Below, piece by piece: positions 44,538 through 52,974 of a stretch of 64,000 nucleotides of DNA (position 1 is its first letter; each line of letters starts with the position of its first letter). Origin of the DNA: Virgibacillus sp. MSP4-1 (GTDB taxonomy: Bacteria; Bacillota; Bacilli; Bacillales; Alkalibacillaceae); contig NZ_CP048021.1 of the NCBI RefSeq assembly GCF_010092505.1, forward strand, positions 310,001 to 374,000, written 5' to 3'. The translations under genes were made by a program, and so were the position numbers. Under the pieces are notes generated by a model. The model was not told the DNA's origin. It was given only the letters and a program-made list of their open reading frames with translations, and ran no database searches.

Positions 44538-44581
44538 AAAGAGGTATGCAAATCCACCCATCGAATTTGCATACCTCTTTT
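44538..44581. terminator. Bidirectional terminator
   Basis: AAAGAGGTATGCAAAT and ATTTGCATACCTCTTTT with an 11-base loop, between convergent genes. Confidence 0.9.
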
Positions 44582-44612
44582 CATTGGATTACCATTACCA
44601 TCTCTCATAAAA

Positions 44613-45185
44613 TTATGAATGTCTGAATGAGCCTTCAAAGATTGATTCCTTTATTGGGCGTCGATCAGATGGCTGCTCACGTTCCTGTAAATCTTCAGGC
44701 AGCTTACTTTTATCTCCTTGATAGCCAATGGCTACAAGTGCCTGGATGTCATATTCGTCAGGAATATTTAATACTTCTCTGGCTTTATCTTTATGAAAAC
44801 CGCCCATTGGATGGGTAATAAGACCTTTTCGGGATGCCTCTAAAGCGAGGAATCCCCATGCTGCACCTGCATCAAATGCGTGTGTACCATCCTGCTTATC
44901 GGAAATGATAACGGTGAGGACAGGTGCTGTTTTACACCATTTTAAATTCCCTTCCATAATAAAGGAGTGAAATGTTTCCCGATCTTCCTGATTACTGGCA
45001 ACAATAAAGCGCCACGGCTGCATATTCATAGCTGATGGAGCCCAGCGAGCAGCCTCAAACAGACTCATTAACACTCCTTCAGTCACTTCTTTTTCTGAAA
45101 AGGAACGAGGAGACCACCGATCCAAGTAGACAGGATCAATGTCGTAATCGGCCTTCCGTTGATACTTCATATCTGTAGTACTCAT
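44613..45185 (-). CDS. Nitroreductase family protein
   Basis: 190 residues from ATG 45185, seven bases after AGGAGG. FMN-dependent nitroreductase fold: RWSPRSFSEKEVTEGVLMSLFEAARWAPSAMNMQPWRFIVA carries the FMN-phosphate arginine and the APSxxNxQPW motif; DAGAAWGFLALEASRKGLITHPMGGF is the flavin-side helix. It acts as an NAD(P)H-dependent nitro/quinone reductase. A REP palindrome and a TetR gene lie upstream. Confidence 0.9.
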   Translation of the reverse strand: MSTTDMKYQRKADYDIDPVYLDRWSPRSFSEKEVTEGVLMSLFEAARWAPSAMNMQPWRFIVASNQEDRETFHSFIMEGNLKWCKTAPVLTVIISDKQDGTHAFDAGAAWGFLALEASRKGLITHPMGGFHKDKAREVLNIPDEYDIQALVAIGYQGDKSKLPEDLQEREQPSDRRPIKESIFEGSFRHS

Positions 45186-45260
45186 CACTAAACCTCCTGC
45201 TGACCATAATTCCAAGTAATAGTATAGGAAATATGTGCTTCGGTTTCAATGTTTCTGTTT

Positions 45261-45336
45261 CGGGACTGTCCCGCCGTACACTAAAGCGTTAACTCGCTAA
45301 TGCTTTAGTGCTTTAGTGCGGAGCGGGACAGTCCCT
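45261..45336. repeat. REP-like palindrome, copy 7
   Basis: CGGGACTGTCCCGC and GCGGGACAGTCCC as outer ends; inner ACTAAAGCGTTAAC / TGCTTTAGTGCTTTAGTG, with an internal duplication of the CTTTAGTG arm. It lies between divergent genes. Confidence 0.9.
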
Positions 45337-45359
45337 GGGAAAATTCCAATACATTCCCG

Positions 45360-45410
45360 TTGACATTTTGGGTGAAAACTATTAGTATACATAAAGTGAC
45401 TTTTGAGTCA
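45360..45410 (+). promoter_or_regulatory. Promoter and operator of the TetR-MFS operon
   Basis: TTGACA (45360-45365), 17 bases, TAGTAT (45383-45388). A perfect inverted repeat TGACT-TTTG-AGTCA (45397-45410) sits at the predicted start site. It is the likely site for the TetR product. Confidence 0.55.
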
Positions 45411-45442
45411 GATAGTTTGACTGCCTGGTCTGGAGGGGTTTG

Positions 45443-46300
45443 ATGGTTAAAAAAAATGAGCTCATGAATCGGGCCATTCAGCTGTTTTCGGAAAAGGGAT
45501 TTTATCAGACATCAGTACAGGAAATTGCTGAAGCAACCGGAATATCAAAGGGTGCATTTTACAAGTATTTTGATACGAAAGAAAGCTTACTTATTGATAT
45601 TTTAAAACTGCAGTACGAAAACATGATAAAGCAAGCATCCTCCATGAGTCAGCTTGAAGGAATGACCAGGAGAGAAGCCTTTATTGAAAATATGAGTCAT
45701 GAATTAGAGCAGTGGATCAATAATCGGGATTTTTTCACAGTATTATTCAAAAACTTCCCTCCAAATCAAAACAAGCAAGTGTCTGAAATTATGAGTAAAT
45801 TGAAATCATCGCTGGTGAATCTGCATCGGGAGACATTACTAGACACGTATGGTGAAAAAATAGAGCCATTTATAACAGATATCGTTATTATTTTTGAAGG
45901 GATTTTGAAGGAATATATCATCACCGTGATTTTAAGGGAAAAATCTGTTGATGTATACCAGCTGGCTTCTTTTATTGCGACAGTTATGGATTCAATTGTT
46001 AACTCTCTTTCTCATACAGAACCGGTGTTAACAGACTATCTGAATCCAGCTAATCCAAAGGAACGTATTTTGGACTGTTTAGACATGATTGAAGATAAAT
46101 TGAATAATACTAACAACATCACAACAGATCATGAAAAACTTTTGATGGCAGTTGAACGGTTCAGAAAAGAAATGAAAACAACAGAACCACAGCAATTTTT
46201 ACTAGAAGCACTTATCTCTTATTTTAATAATGAAGATTTCCTCAAAAAAGAGGTTGATGTCCTGGACCGCCTGTATAAAAGGCTGGTTCAGGATGAATAA
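45443..46300 (+). CDS. TetR-family regulator of the adjacent MFS pump
   Basis: 285 residues from ATG 45443 after GGAGGGG. Residues 1-55: NELMNRAIQLFSEKGFYQTSVQEIAEATGISKGAFYKYFDTKESLL, a canonical TetR helix-turn-helix. It is long for the family (about 200 is usual): an added C-terminal helical part from about 200 (PKERILDCLDMIEDKLNN...) is present, as in regulators of LmrB-like pumps of bacilli. Cotranscribed with the MFS gene 84 bases downstream; repressor of both is inferred. Confidence 0.87.
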   Translation: MVKKNELMNRAIQLFSEKGFYQTSVQEIAEATGISKGAFYKYFDTKESLLIDILKLQYENMIKQASSMSQLEGMTRREAFIENMSHELEQWINNRDFFTVLFKNFPPNQNKQVSEIMSKLKSSLVNLHRETLLDTYGEKIEPFITDIVIIFEGILKEYIITVILREKSVDVYQLASFIATVMDSIVNSLSHTEPVLTDYLNPANPKERILDCLDMIEDKLNNTNNITTDHEKLLMAVERFRKEMKTTEPQQFLLEALISYFNNEDFLKKEVDVLDRLYKRLVQDE

Positions 46301-46384
46301 ATGATTGTTGGCACGGTCAGTTTAATTGACCCACGTTAGTACGAAACACAAGTAGATTGAGGTTGGAAAGAAGGGTAATAACTT

Positions 46385-47794
46385 ATGAGTGAACAAGAAC
46401 ATACACAACAAACAGAAACGGACTATAATAAATGGGTCATTATGATTGTGTTGCTTTCAGGAGCCTTTGTAGCTATCCTGAACCAAACGTTATTGGCAAC
46501 AGCCTTACCAAAAATCGCTGCTGACCTGGAACTTCCATATAGTGTTGCTCAGTGGCTGCAGTCCATCTTTATGCTGATTAATGGAATCATGATCCCCATA
46601 ACAGCTTTTTTAATTGGTCATTTCACAACAAGAAGATTATTTATTTCGGCACTTGGTTCGTTTGCCATTGGTACGATCATTTGTTCAATTGCGCCGAACT
46701 TTGCCATCCTTATGGTAGGCCGTATCTTTCAGGCTGCAGCAGCAGGTATTATTATGCCGCTTATGCAAACCATTTTGTTCCTGACCTTCCCACGTAATAA
46801 GCGGGGAACAGCGATGGGGATGTTTGGTTTAGTTATCGCATTTGCGCCTGCAATTGGCCCCACTCTATCAGGATGGATGGTAGAACATTTTCCGTGGAGA
46901 AGTTTATTTTATTTAATCTTACCGATCATCCTGATTGACATTTTAATTGCTTACTTTGTCCTGAAAAACGTGACAAAGCGAACGTTTCCAAAACTGGATC
47001 CATTATCAATTGTCTTATCTACATTTGGTTTTGGAGGTTTGCTGTACGGATTCAGTGTGGCTGGTGGAGAAGAAGGCTGGGCCAATATGAATGTCTACAT
47101 CTCCCTGGCTGTCGGAGCAATTGCTTTAACCTGGTTTATTTTAAGACAGTTAAAACTGGAAGAGCCGATTCTTGAATTCAGAGTCTTTCAGTATAAAATT
47201 TTCACATTAACAACTGTTTTGGGTATGGTTGTCTTTCTTGCCATGATTGGTTCCATGGTTGTCTTACCGCTATTGATGCAGGATATGCTGGGATTCACGG
47301 CCTTTGAATCAGGGCTGGCACTCTTACCGGGTGCTGCCACGATGGGATTAATGAACCCTGTGACAGGCAGGCTGTTCGATAAGTTCGGTGCCAAATGGCT
47401 ATCCATTGTCGGCTTAACTATCTTAGTTATTACGACATTTATGTTTGCTACCATGACCACAGAAACGACATTTGCCTATATTGCCGGGTTAAATGCAGTA
47501 AGAATGTTTGGAATTGCAATGGTCATGATGCCTGTTACAACTGCAGGCCTAAATGAATTGCCGCTGGATATCATTTCGCATGGTACAGCGATGAACAACA
47601 CGATGCGTCAGGCTGCAGGGGCAATGGGAACCGCACTGATGGTAACCGTTATGTCGAATACTACGATTGAATCCCAGGGAGTTCAGGGCGCGATACACGG
47701 GGTTAACATGACCTTTATCGTAGCCGGTGTATTTGCTCTCATTGGGCTTATCTTAACCTTCTTTATAAAACACAGACGACCTGAAGAAGAATAA
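46385..47794 (+). CDS. MFS drug exporter, DHA2 (EmrB/QacA) family
   Basis: 469 residues, ATG 46385 nine bases after AAGGG. Fourteen membrane helices expected. Motifs: LNQTLLATALPKIAADLELPYSVAQWLQSIFML at helix one to two, GRIFQAAAAGIIMPL (motif B), GPTLSGWMVEHFPWRSLFYL (motif C with GPxxxGW). It is a proton-driven exporter of hydrophobic drugs, LmrB/Mdr-like. A REP palindrome starts two bases after the stop. Confidence 0.93.
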   Translation: MSEQEHTQQTETDYNKWVIMIVLLSGAFVAILNQTLLATALPKIAADLELPYSVAQWLQSIFMLINGIMIPITAFLIGHFTTRRLFISALGSFAIGTIICSIAPNFAILMVGRIFQAAAAGIIMPLMQTILFLTFPRNKRGTAMGMFGLVIAFAPAIGPTLSGWMVEHFPWRSLFYLILPIILIDILIAYFVLKNVTKRTFPKLDPLSIVLSTFGFGGLLYGFSVAGGEEGWANMNVYISLAVGAIALTWFILRQLKLEEPILEFRVFQYKIFTLTTVLGMVVFLAMIGSMVVLPLLMQDMLGFTAFESGLALLPGAATMGLMNPVTGRLFDKFGAKWLSIVGLTILVITTFMFATMTTETTFAYIAGLNAVRMFGIAMVMMPVTTAGLNELPLDIISHGTAMNNTMRQAAGAMGTALMVTVMSNTTIESQGVQGAIHGVNMTFIVAGVFALIGLILTFFIKHRRPEEE

Positions 47795-47796
47795 CA

Positions 47797-47855
47797 GGGA
47801 CTGTCCCGCTCTCCGCTAACGCGTTAACACGTTAAAGCAGTGCGGGACAGTCCCT
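47797..47855. repeat. REP-like palindrome, copy 8
   Basis: GGGACTGTCCCGC, core CTAACGCGTTAACACGTTAA, then GCGGGACAGTCCC. Directly after the MFS stop codon. Confidence 0.9.
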
Positions 47856-47928
47856 ATTTATTTCCCATTCGTTGCAATTTCCTTTATAGTTATAGACAAG
47901 TTTAATTGATGACAAGGGGGAATTGGAG

Positions 47929-48726
47929 ATGATTCTGGAGCTTAATGAGGTTTCCTTAAAACGCAGTGGAAAGTGGATTCTTCAGGACATAAACTGGAGT
48001 ATTGAACCAGGTGAACACTGGGTGTTATATGGGTTGAACGGAGCAGGGAAAACAGCCTTATTGAACTTGTTAAACGCTTACTACTTTCCAACAACAGGAA
48101 GGATGAGGGTTCTCGGCAGGGAGTTTGGAAAGGATTCATTTGCTGAGCATTTACGTACCAGAATCGGATTCGTATCTTCCTCTCTTCAGCAGAAGTTTTA
48201 TCCTGGAGATAACGCTTTTGAGGTTGTTCTTAGTGGCTCTTTTGCATCGATTGGTCTTTATGAAACCCCCACAGATGAGATGAGACAGAAGGCGATTTCC
48301 CTTTTAAAGGAAATGGGATGTCTGGATTATGCCAATCAGACCTTTCGTACCCTGTCTCAGGGCGAACGGCAGCGTGTTTTAATTGCCAGGGCCTTAATGG
48401 CTGATCCTCGGCTTTTAATTTTGGATGAACCAACGAGTGGTCTGGATTTCATAGCGAGAGAACGGTTATTAGAAGTGATCGAGACATTGGCTGACAAACA
48501 GACTGGACCGGCCATTATATACGTAACCCATCGATCTGAGGAAGTGTTGCCTGTATTTTATAAAACCCTGCTGCTGAAAAATGGGAGAGTTTTTTCTTCC
48601 GGGTATACAACAGATTTGTTCAAGGAAGAGGTTTTATCCCATTTTTTCGGGATTCCCGTGCATGTTCATTGGCATGAAGACCGGCCCGTCCTTTCCAAAA
48701 GAAAAAATCTGACATCCCAGCATTAA
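47929..48726 (+). CDS. ylmA: ABC ATPase, YlmA/ModF-like
   Basis: 265 residues, ATG 47929 after AAGGGGGAATTGGAG. Single ATPase domain: Walker A YGLNGAGKTALL, signature LSQGERQRV, Walker B LLILDEPTSGLD, His switch in YVTHRSEEV. The H-W-V-L-Y-G entry (EPGEHWVLYGLNGAGK) is the mark of the YlmA/ModF group. No membrane subunit is adjacent, so it may work as a soluble or orphan ATPase. A kinase-like gene follows 13 bases on. Confidence 0.85.
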   Translation: MILELNEVSLKRSGKWILQDINWSIEPGEHWVLYGLNGAGKTALLNLLNAYYFPTTGRMRVLGREFGKDSFAEHLRTRIGFVSSSLQQKFYPGDNAFEVVLSGSFASIGLYETPTDEMRQKAISLLKEMGCLDYANQTFRTLSQGERQRVLIARALMADPRLLILDEPTSGLDFIARERLLEVIETLADKQTGPAIIYVTHRSEEVLPVFYKTLLLKNGRVFSSGYTTDLFKEEVLSHFFGIPVHVHWHEDRPVLSKRKNLTSQH

Positions 48727-48739
48727 GGAGAGTGGTATA

Positions 48740-49264
48740 TTGAAGCGTATCGCAATTATAGGTTCAAGCGGTTCTGGTAAATCAACATTAGCAAGGAGTA
48801 TCGGGAAAATTTTACATATTGAAGTGTATCACCTTGACCAATTATTCTGGAAGCCGGGCTGGGTATTAGCGACTCTCGAAGAACAGAAACGAATTCAGCA
48901 TGAAATAACGAGTCAGGAACATTGGATCATAGATGGAACCTATTCAAGCACGATGGATATTCGTCTGAAACATGCGGACACGATTATTTTCCTGGACTTA
49001 CCGCGACTGCTATGTGTATATCGGGTCGTAAAACGGCGAATTCACTATCGAAACCGGACACGTCCGGACATGGGAGAAGACTGTGAGGAAAAGCTTGACT
49101 GGGAGTTTTTAAGCTACGTCTGGAATTTTCCCAAAACCAATAAGCCAAAAATTGAAAACTACCTACTGCATAGGAGAGCGAATCAGGAAGTTATTGTTCT
49201 AAGCTCCCTAAAAGAAATCCGAATTTTTTTGGACAAAATCAGAAAAACTGTGCAAAACCGATGA
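48740..49264 (+). CDS. P-loop kinase-like protein (topology modulation protein FlaR family)
   Basis: 174 residues, TTG 48740 after GGAGAGTGGTATA. Walker A IIGSSGSGKSTLARSIG at residues 5-21, then YHLDQLFWKPGW and IIDGTYSSTMDIRLKHADTIIFLDLPR, typical of the adenylate-kinase-like 'DNA topology modulation' group. Real substrate unknown. Cotranscribed with the YlmA-like ATPase gene. Confidence 0.85.
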   Translation: MKRIAIIGSSGSGKSTLARSIGKILHIEVYHLDQLFWKPGWVLATLEEQKRIQHEITSQEHWIIDGTYSSTMDIRLKHADTIIFLDLPRLLCVYRVVKRRIHYRNRTRPDMGEDCEEKLDWEFLSYVWNFPKTNKPKIENYLLHRRANQEVIVLSSLKEIRIFLDKIRKTVQNR

Positions 49265-49334
49265 AAACAGTAGTTATCTCAGGTGATGAAAACAGAGCCC
49301 CCCTCTGTAAACTCTTCACTGTCCCAATTTTAAT

Positions 49335-49397
49335 TTGACATTATTTTATATTACGTTATCATTAAGATTGTTAAGAAAAAATTTAATTTATTGAATA
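49335..49397 (+). promoter_or_regulatory. Promoter and near-palindromic element of the betaine uptake gene
   Basis: TTGACA (49335-49340), 16 bases, TATCAT (49357-49362); predicted start near 49369. AATTTAATTTATTGAATA (49380-49397) lies just downstream and matches the element at 50779-50796 before gbsA. Confidence 0.55.
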
Positions 49398-49419
49398 GGA
49401 TTAACGGAGGTTTTTAATA

Positions 49420-49464
49420 TTGGATACCCTAAGCGAGAGAGCAAATGTAGCTCGAAAATCCTGA
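49420..49464 (+). CDS. Possible 14-codon leader ORF in the betaine uptake leader
   Basis: TTG 49420 to TGA 49464, nine bases after GGAGG (49406-49410), encoding MDTLSERANVARKS. The frame lies inside a hairpin: ATACCCT (49424-49430) pairs with AGGGTAT (49464-49470), with an inner GAGC / GCTC stem. Translation would open the hairpin. No direct evidence of expression. Confidence 0.35.
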   Translation: MDTLSERANVARKS

Positions 49465-49583
49465 GGGTATGTGATTGAATCTTTATAAGGAAAATGGACG
49501 TGTTCCGATTTCAGGAAGAGTTATCAGTTTTTATCAAAGAAACAATAATACATGAAATATTAAACAAGGGGAGTTTACATTAC

Positions 49584-50492
49584 ATGTTTTTTAAAAAACG
49601 TATTCTGTTTATCACAGCAATCATTTTCGCAATGCTATTAAGTGCTTGTGGAGAAGGAACGACTGAAGAGTCTTCATCAGATGCTAAAGAAAAGAGCAGT
49701 TCTGACAAGCCTGCCATTGAAATGGGGCAGATCAACTGGGCAGAAAATGTTGCCGTAACGAATATGTGGAAAGTAATTCTGGAAGATAAAGGTTATGATG
49801 TGAATTTTAATTTAGTAGACATGGGTGCACAAATGTCTGCGTTATCAGCCGGGGAACTGGATGTCAACCTGGAAATCTGGTTACCTGTTCAGGATGCTAA
49901 GTATCTGGAGGAATACCAGGATGAAGTGAATTTCTCTGAAGAAACCTGGTATGACAAGGCGAAAGTCGGCCTGGTTGTACCAAGCTATATGGAAGATGTC
50001 AATAGCATTAAGGATTTAAACAATCATAAAAAAGCCCTTGAAGGTGAAATTACCGGATTTGATCCTGGTGCAGGTACAATGATGGTAACCAAGGATGTTA
50101 TTAAGGAATATAACCTTGATTATGAGCTGATGCCAAGCTCTGAACCAGCGATGTTGACGGCACTAAATGAAGCTGTTGAGAAAGAAGAGCCTATTGTCGT
50201 TCCACTATGGAGCCCGCACAGTATCTTTTCTCAGCTGGATTTGAAATACCTGGAAGATCCTAAGAAGGTCTACGGTGGCGTGGAAAAAATCCATCATGCA
50301 ACCCGCCAAGGCTTTGCAGAGGATTATCCTAAAGTAAGCAAATGGCTGAAAAACTGGAAGATGGACGACCAGGCGATTGGAGAATTAATGACAGCTATCA
50401 AAGAAGCTAAAGATCAAGGGAAAGAGCCTATAGACGGTGCAGAAAAATGGGTGAATGAGAACCAGGACTTAATTAATGAATGGATTAAGTAA
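49584..50492 (+). CDS. Glycine betaine/proline-type ABC substrate-binding lipoprotein (OpuAC/ProX-like)
   Basis: 302 residues from ATG 49584, after AAGGGGAG; a longer frame to 49494 would precede the signal peptide and is rejected. Signal MFFKKRILFITAIIFAMLLSACG with lipobox Cys22. OpuAC-family binding domain: IEMGQINWAENVAVTNMWKVILEDKGYDV, LEIWLPVQDAKYLEEY, GFDPGAGTMMVTK, VVPLWSPHSIFSQ. The Trp and Tyr residues fit the aromatic box for trimethylammonium. No permease or ATPase gene is adjacent. gbsA follows. Confidence 0.88.
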   Translation: MFFKKRILFITAIIFAMLLSACGEGTTEESSSDAKEKSSSDKPAIEMGQINWAENVAVTNMWKVILEDKGYDVNFNLVDMGAQMSALSAGELDVNLEIWLPVQDAKYLEEYQDEVNFSEETWYDKAKVGLVVPSYMEDVNSIKDLNNHKKALEGEITGFDPGAGTMMVTKDVIKEYNLDYELMPSSEPAMLTALNEAVEKEEPIVVPLWSPHSIFSQLDLKYLEDPKKVYGGVEKIHHATRQGFAEDYPKVSKWLKNWKMDDQAIGELMTAIKEAKDQGKEPIDGAEKWVNENQDLINEWIK

Positions 50493-50548
50493 TCGACCAG
50501 AAAAACTGCGTCAGGAATCATCCTTGTAACCCTATTTAAAAAACCAGA

Positions 50549-50614
50549 AAGTCCCGTGGTCGATCACAACGGGGGACACATCTATTTCGTGTTCACAGAT
50601 ATGGCCGCGGGACT
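50549..50614 (+). terminator. Long-loop terminator
   Basis: AAAGTCCCGTGG (50549-50560) and CCGCGGGACTGAATTTT bracket further GATCAC and GTGTTC pairings. Ends the binding-protein gene. Confidence 0.6.
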
Positions 50615-50715
50615 GAATTTTAACCATCCCGTTCATCTACTTAGAAAACAAATCCCTCCCTTATATTCATCAAAACGGAAACAAGACGTATTTACTTAAA
50701 ATATTTTCTTTTACT

Positions 50716-50796
50716 TTGACAAACATGGAAATCCATGTTAAATTTATTTTGTTCTAAACATTAAATTTTTTCTTAACAAATTTAATTAATTGAATT
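50716..50796 (+). promoter_or_regulatory. Promoter and near-palindrome before gbsA
   Basis: TTGACA (50716-50721), 17 bases, TAAATT (50739-50744); start near 50751. AATTTAATTAATTGAATT (50779-50796) is an 18-base palindrome with one T-G mismatch pair. A second palindrome, ATATTGT-G-ACAATAT, lies at 50814-50828. GbsR of B. subtilis represses gbsAB from a site downstream of the start; the same layout here is suggestive. Confidence 0.5.
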
Positions 50797-50941
50797 TGAT
50801 TCAGCGCATTGTTATATTGTGACAATATGGGTGGAAATCAGATGAAATCGTGTGTCCTGCTGTGTTAGCCCTCCATAAGAATACCCTATTCAGAAAAGGA
50901 AGAGACTTACAGCATGTCATGCAGTTAAAGGAGGGAATGAG

Positions 50942-52411
50942 ATGGAAACAAAATTACAATTCATTGGCGGTGAATGGGTACCGTCTCTCTCTAAAGAAAC
51001 AAGGGAAATCATTAACCCATTTAACCAGGAAGTGATTGCTTTTGCTGCTGAAGGTAATGAAAGGGATGCCAAGGAAGCAATTAAGGCAGCACGAGAAGCA
51101 TTCGACCAGGGAGATTGGTCCAACACTTCAGCGTCCGATCGTGGCGAAATTGTAATGAACATCGCAAATCTCATTAAAAGAGACAGAGAAGAACTGGCAA
51201 GACTGGAATCCCTTGATACAGGGAAAACCGTGGAAGAAAGTCGTGGCGATATGGACGATATTGCCGGTGTCTTTCGTTATTTTGCAGAAATTGCGGATAA
51301 AGATGGTGGGGAACTGATCGATTCTCCATTGCCAAATTCAACTAGTAAAGTAGTAAGAGAGCCAGTAGGAGTCTGCGGACAGATTACACCATGGAATTAT
51401 CCATTATTACAGGCATCCTGGAAGCTGGCACCGGCACTCGCCGCGGGGAATACACTCGTGATGAAGCCGAGTGAAATTACCCCGCTTACAACGGTAAAAG
51501 TATTTGAACTAATGGATGAAGCCGGTGTACCAAAGGGAGTAGCTAACTTAGTGCTCGGAGCTGGTGCTACTGTGGGTGCTGAGTTGTCTTCAAATACGGA
51601 TGTAGACCTTATCTCCTTTACTGGTGGAATCGAAACCGGTAAGAATATCATGAAGGCTGCAAGTGTAAATGTGAAAAAACTGGCGCTTGAGCTTGGCGGC
51701 AAAAATCCAAATGTCATTTTTGCTGACGCCGATTTCGAAACGGCTGTTGACCAGGCTCTAAATGGAGTATTCTTCCATGCAGGTCAAATCTGCTCGGCCG
51801 GTACTAGAATTATTGTTGAAGATAAAATTCATGATCAATTCGTAGACGCGCTTGTAAAACGGGTTTCCAATATTCGACTGGGCAGCGGGTTTGATGAAAA
51901 CACGCAAATGGGTCCTTTAATTTCCAAGGAACATTTAAATAAAGTGATTGATTATGTAGAAAACGGTAAGAAGGAGGGAGCCACGGTTGCAGTTGGTGGA
52001 AAACAACCGGAAGATCCGGAATTGCAAGACGGATTTTTCTACTTACCAACCGTTCTTACCGACTGCACCACCGATATGAGTGTTGTCCAGAATGAAGGAT
52101 TTGGTCCTGTTATTACCATAGAAAAATTCTCAAGCGAAGAAGAAGCAATTCAACTAGCAAATGATTCCATTTATGGTTTAGCAGGTGGTGTCTGGACATC
52201 TGATATTGCCAAGGCCGAACGATGTGTAGCAAAAATGCGCATGGGCACCGTATGGATTAATGACTTTAACTTATACTTCCCACACGCACCATGGGGCGGC
52301 TTCAAACAATCAGGCATCGGCCGCGAATTAGGAAAGCCCGGATTAGATGAATACCAGGAAACCAAGCACATTTTTCATAATCTCAAACCGGAGCCAATGA
52401 ACTGGTTTTAG
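50942..52411 (+). CDS. gbsA: Betaine aldehyde dehydrogenase GbsA
   Basis: 489 residues, ATG 50942 after AAAGGAGGGAATGAG. ALDH superfamily, betaine branch: Asn152 (TPWNYPLLQASWK), Glu250 (KLALELGGKNPN), Cys284 (GQICSAGTRI), and the WINDFNLYFPHAPWGGFKQSGIGRE ending of GbsA/BetB enzymes. It oxidises betaine aldehyde to glycine betaine, an osmoprotectant. The choline dehydrogenase gbsB is absent downstream, where a tandem repeat occurs, so choline oxidation must be encoded elsewhere. Confidence 0.93.
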   Translation: METKLQFIGGEWVPSLSKETREIINPFNQEVIAFAAEGNERDAKEAIKAAREAFDQGDWSNTSASDRGEIVMNIANLIKRDREELARLESLDTGKTVEESRGDMDDIAGVFRYFAEIADKDGGELIDSPLPNSTSKVVREPVGVCGQITPWNYPLLQASWKLAPALAAGNTLVMKPSEITPLTTVKVFELMDEAGVPKGVANLVLGAGATVGAELSSNTDVDLISFTGGIETGKNIMKAASVNVKKLALELGGKNPNVIFADADFETAVDQALNGVFFHAGQICSAGTRIIVEDKIHDQFVDALVKRVSNIRLGSGFDENTQMGPLISKEHLNKVIDYVENGKKEGATVAVGGKQPEDPELQDGFFYLPTVLTDCTTDMSVVQNEGFGPVITIEKFSSEEEAIQLANDSIYGLAGGVWTSDIAKAERCVAKMRMGTVWINDFNLYFPHAPWGGFKQSGIGRELGKPGLDEYQETKHIFHNLKPEPMNWF

Positions 52412-52436
52412 ATGATTTATGGAAATAGATTATATA

Positions 52437-52471
52437 AAGCCTATCAGACACATTAGCTGTTTGATAGGCTT
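52437..52471 (+). terminator. Hairpin after gbsA
   Basis: AAGCCTATCA and TGATAGGCTT around a 15-base loop, followed by ATTTAT. Likely terminator with a weak T tract. Confidence 0.6.
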
Positions 52472-52495
52472 ATTTATGGTTGAGGAGAGGGGAGT

Positions 52496-52907
52496 GTCAC
52501 GGCAGATTCAAGGGAGATTGATGGTGAATCAACCGAGAGAAGCCGCGTCATGGCAGATTCAAGCGGGATTGATGATGAATCAGCCGAGAGAAGCCGCGTC
52601 ACGGCAGATTCAAGTGGGGATTGAAAGTAGATCAGCCGAGAGAAGCCGCGTCACGGCAGATTCAAGCGGGATTGATGATGAATCAGCCGAGAGAAGCTGC
52701 GTCACGGCAGATTCAAGCGGGGATTGATGGTAAATTAGCCGAGAGAAGCTGCGTCACGGCAGATTCAAATGGAAATTGATGGTAAATCAACCGAGAGAAG
52801 CTGAGTCACGGCAGATTCAAGTGGGGATTGAAAGTGGATCAACCGAGAGAAGGAGCGTCATGGCAGATTCAAGCAGCAATTAAAAGTGAATCAGCCGAGA
52901 GAAAGCA
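52496..52907. repeat. Tandem repeat, eight units of 51-52 bp
   Basis: Units start at 52496, 52547, 52598, 52650, 52701, 52753, 52805 and 52857, each GTCAYGGCAGATTCAAG ... YCAGCCGAGAGAAGC-type with 80-95 percent identity by eye; a ninth degenerate start lies near 52908. Lengths of 51 and 52 mix, so no reading frame crosses the array. The plus strand is purine-rich. Confidence 0.9.
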
Positions 52908-52974
52908 CATCCCGGCTGACCCAAGTAGAATTTCTATTACTCTCTTAAATTATTAAACCTATCTCTTTTATAAC

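Noticed and set aside
49305-49330. Further REP-like copy (CACTGTCCCAATTTTAA)
   Set aside because: Too degenerate and without any inverse arm.
49494-49583. N-terminal extension of the betaine-binding protein
   Set aside because: It would put 30 residues before a standard lipoprotein signal peptide that has its own AAGGGGAG site.
52419-52727. Repeat-containing protein gene
   Set aside because: Unit lengths of 51 and 52 mix, so the frame changes within the array; there is no convincing ribosome site.
52496-52907. CRISPR array
   Set aside because: The 51-52 bp units are contiguous and similar along their whole length; there are no unique spacers and no cas genes.
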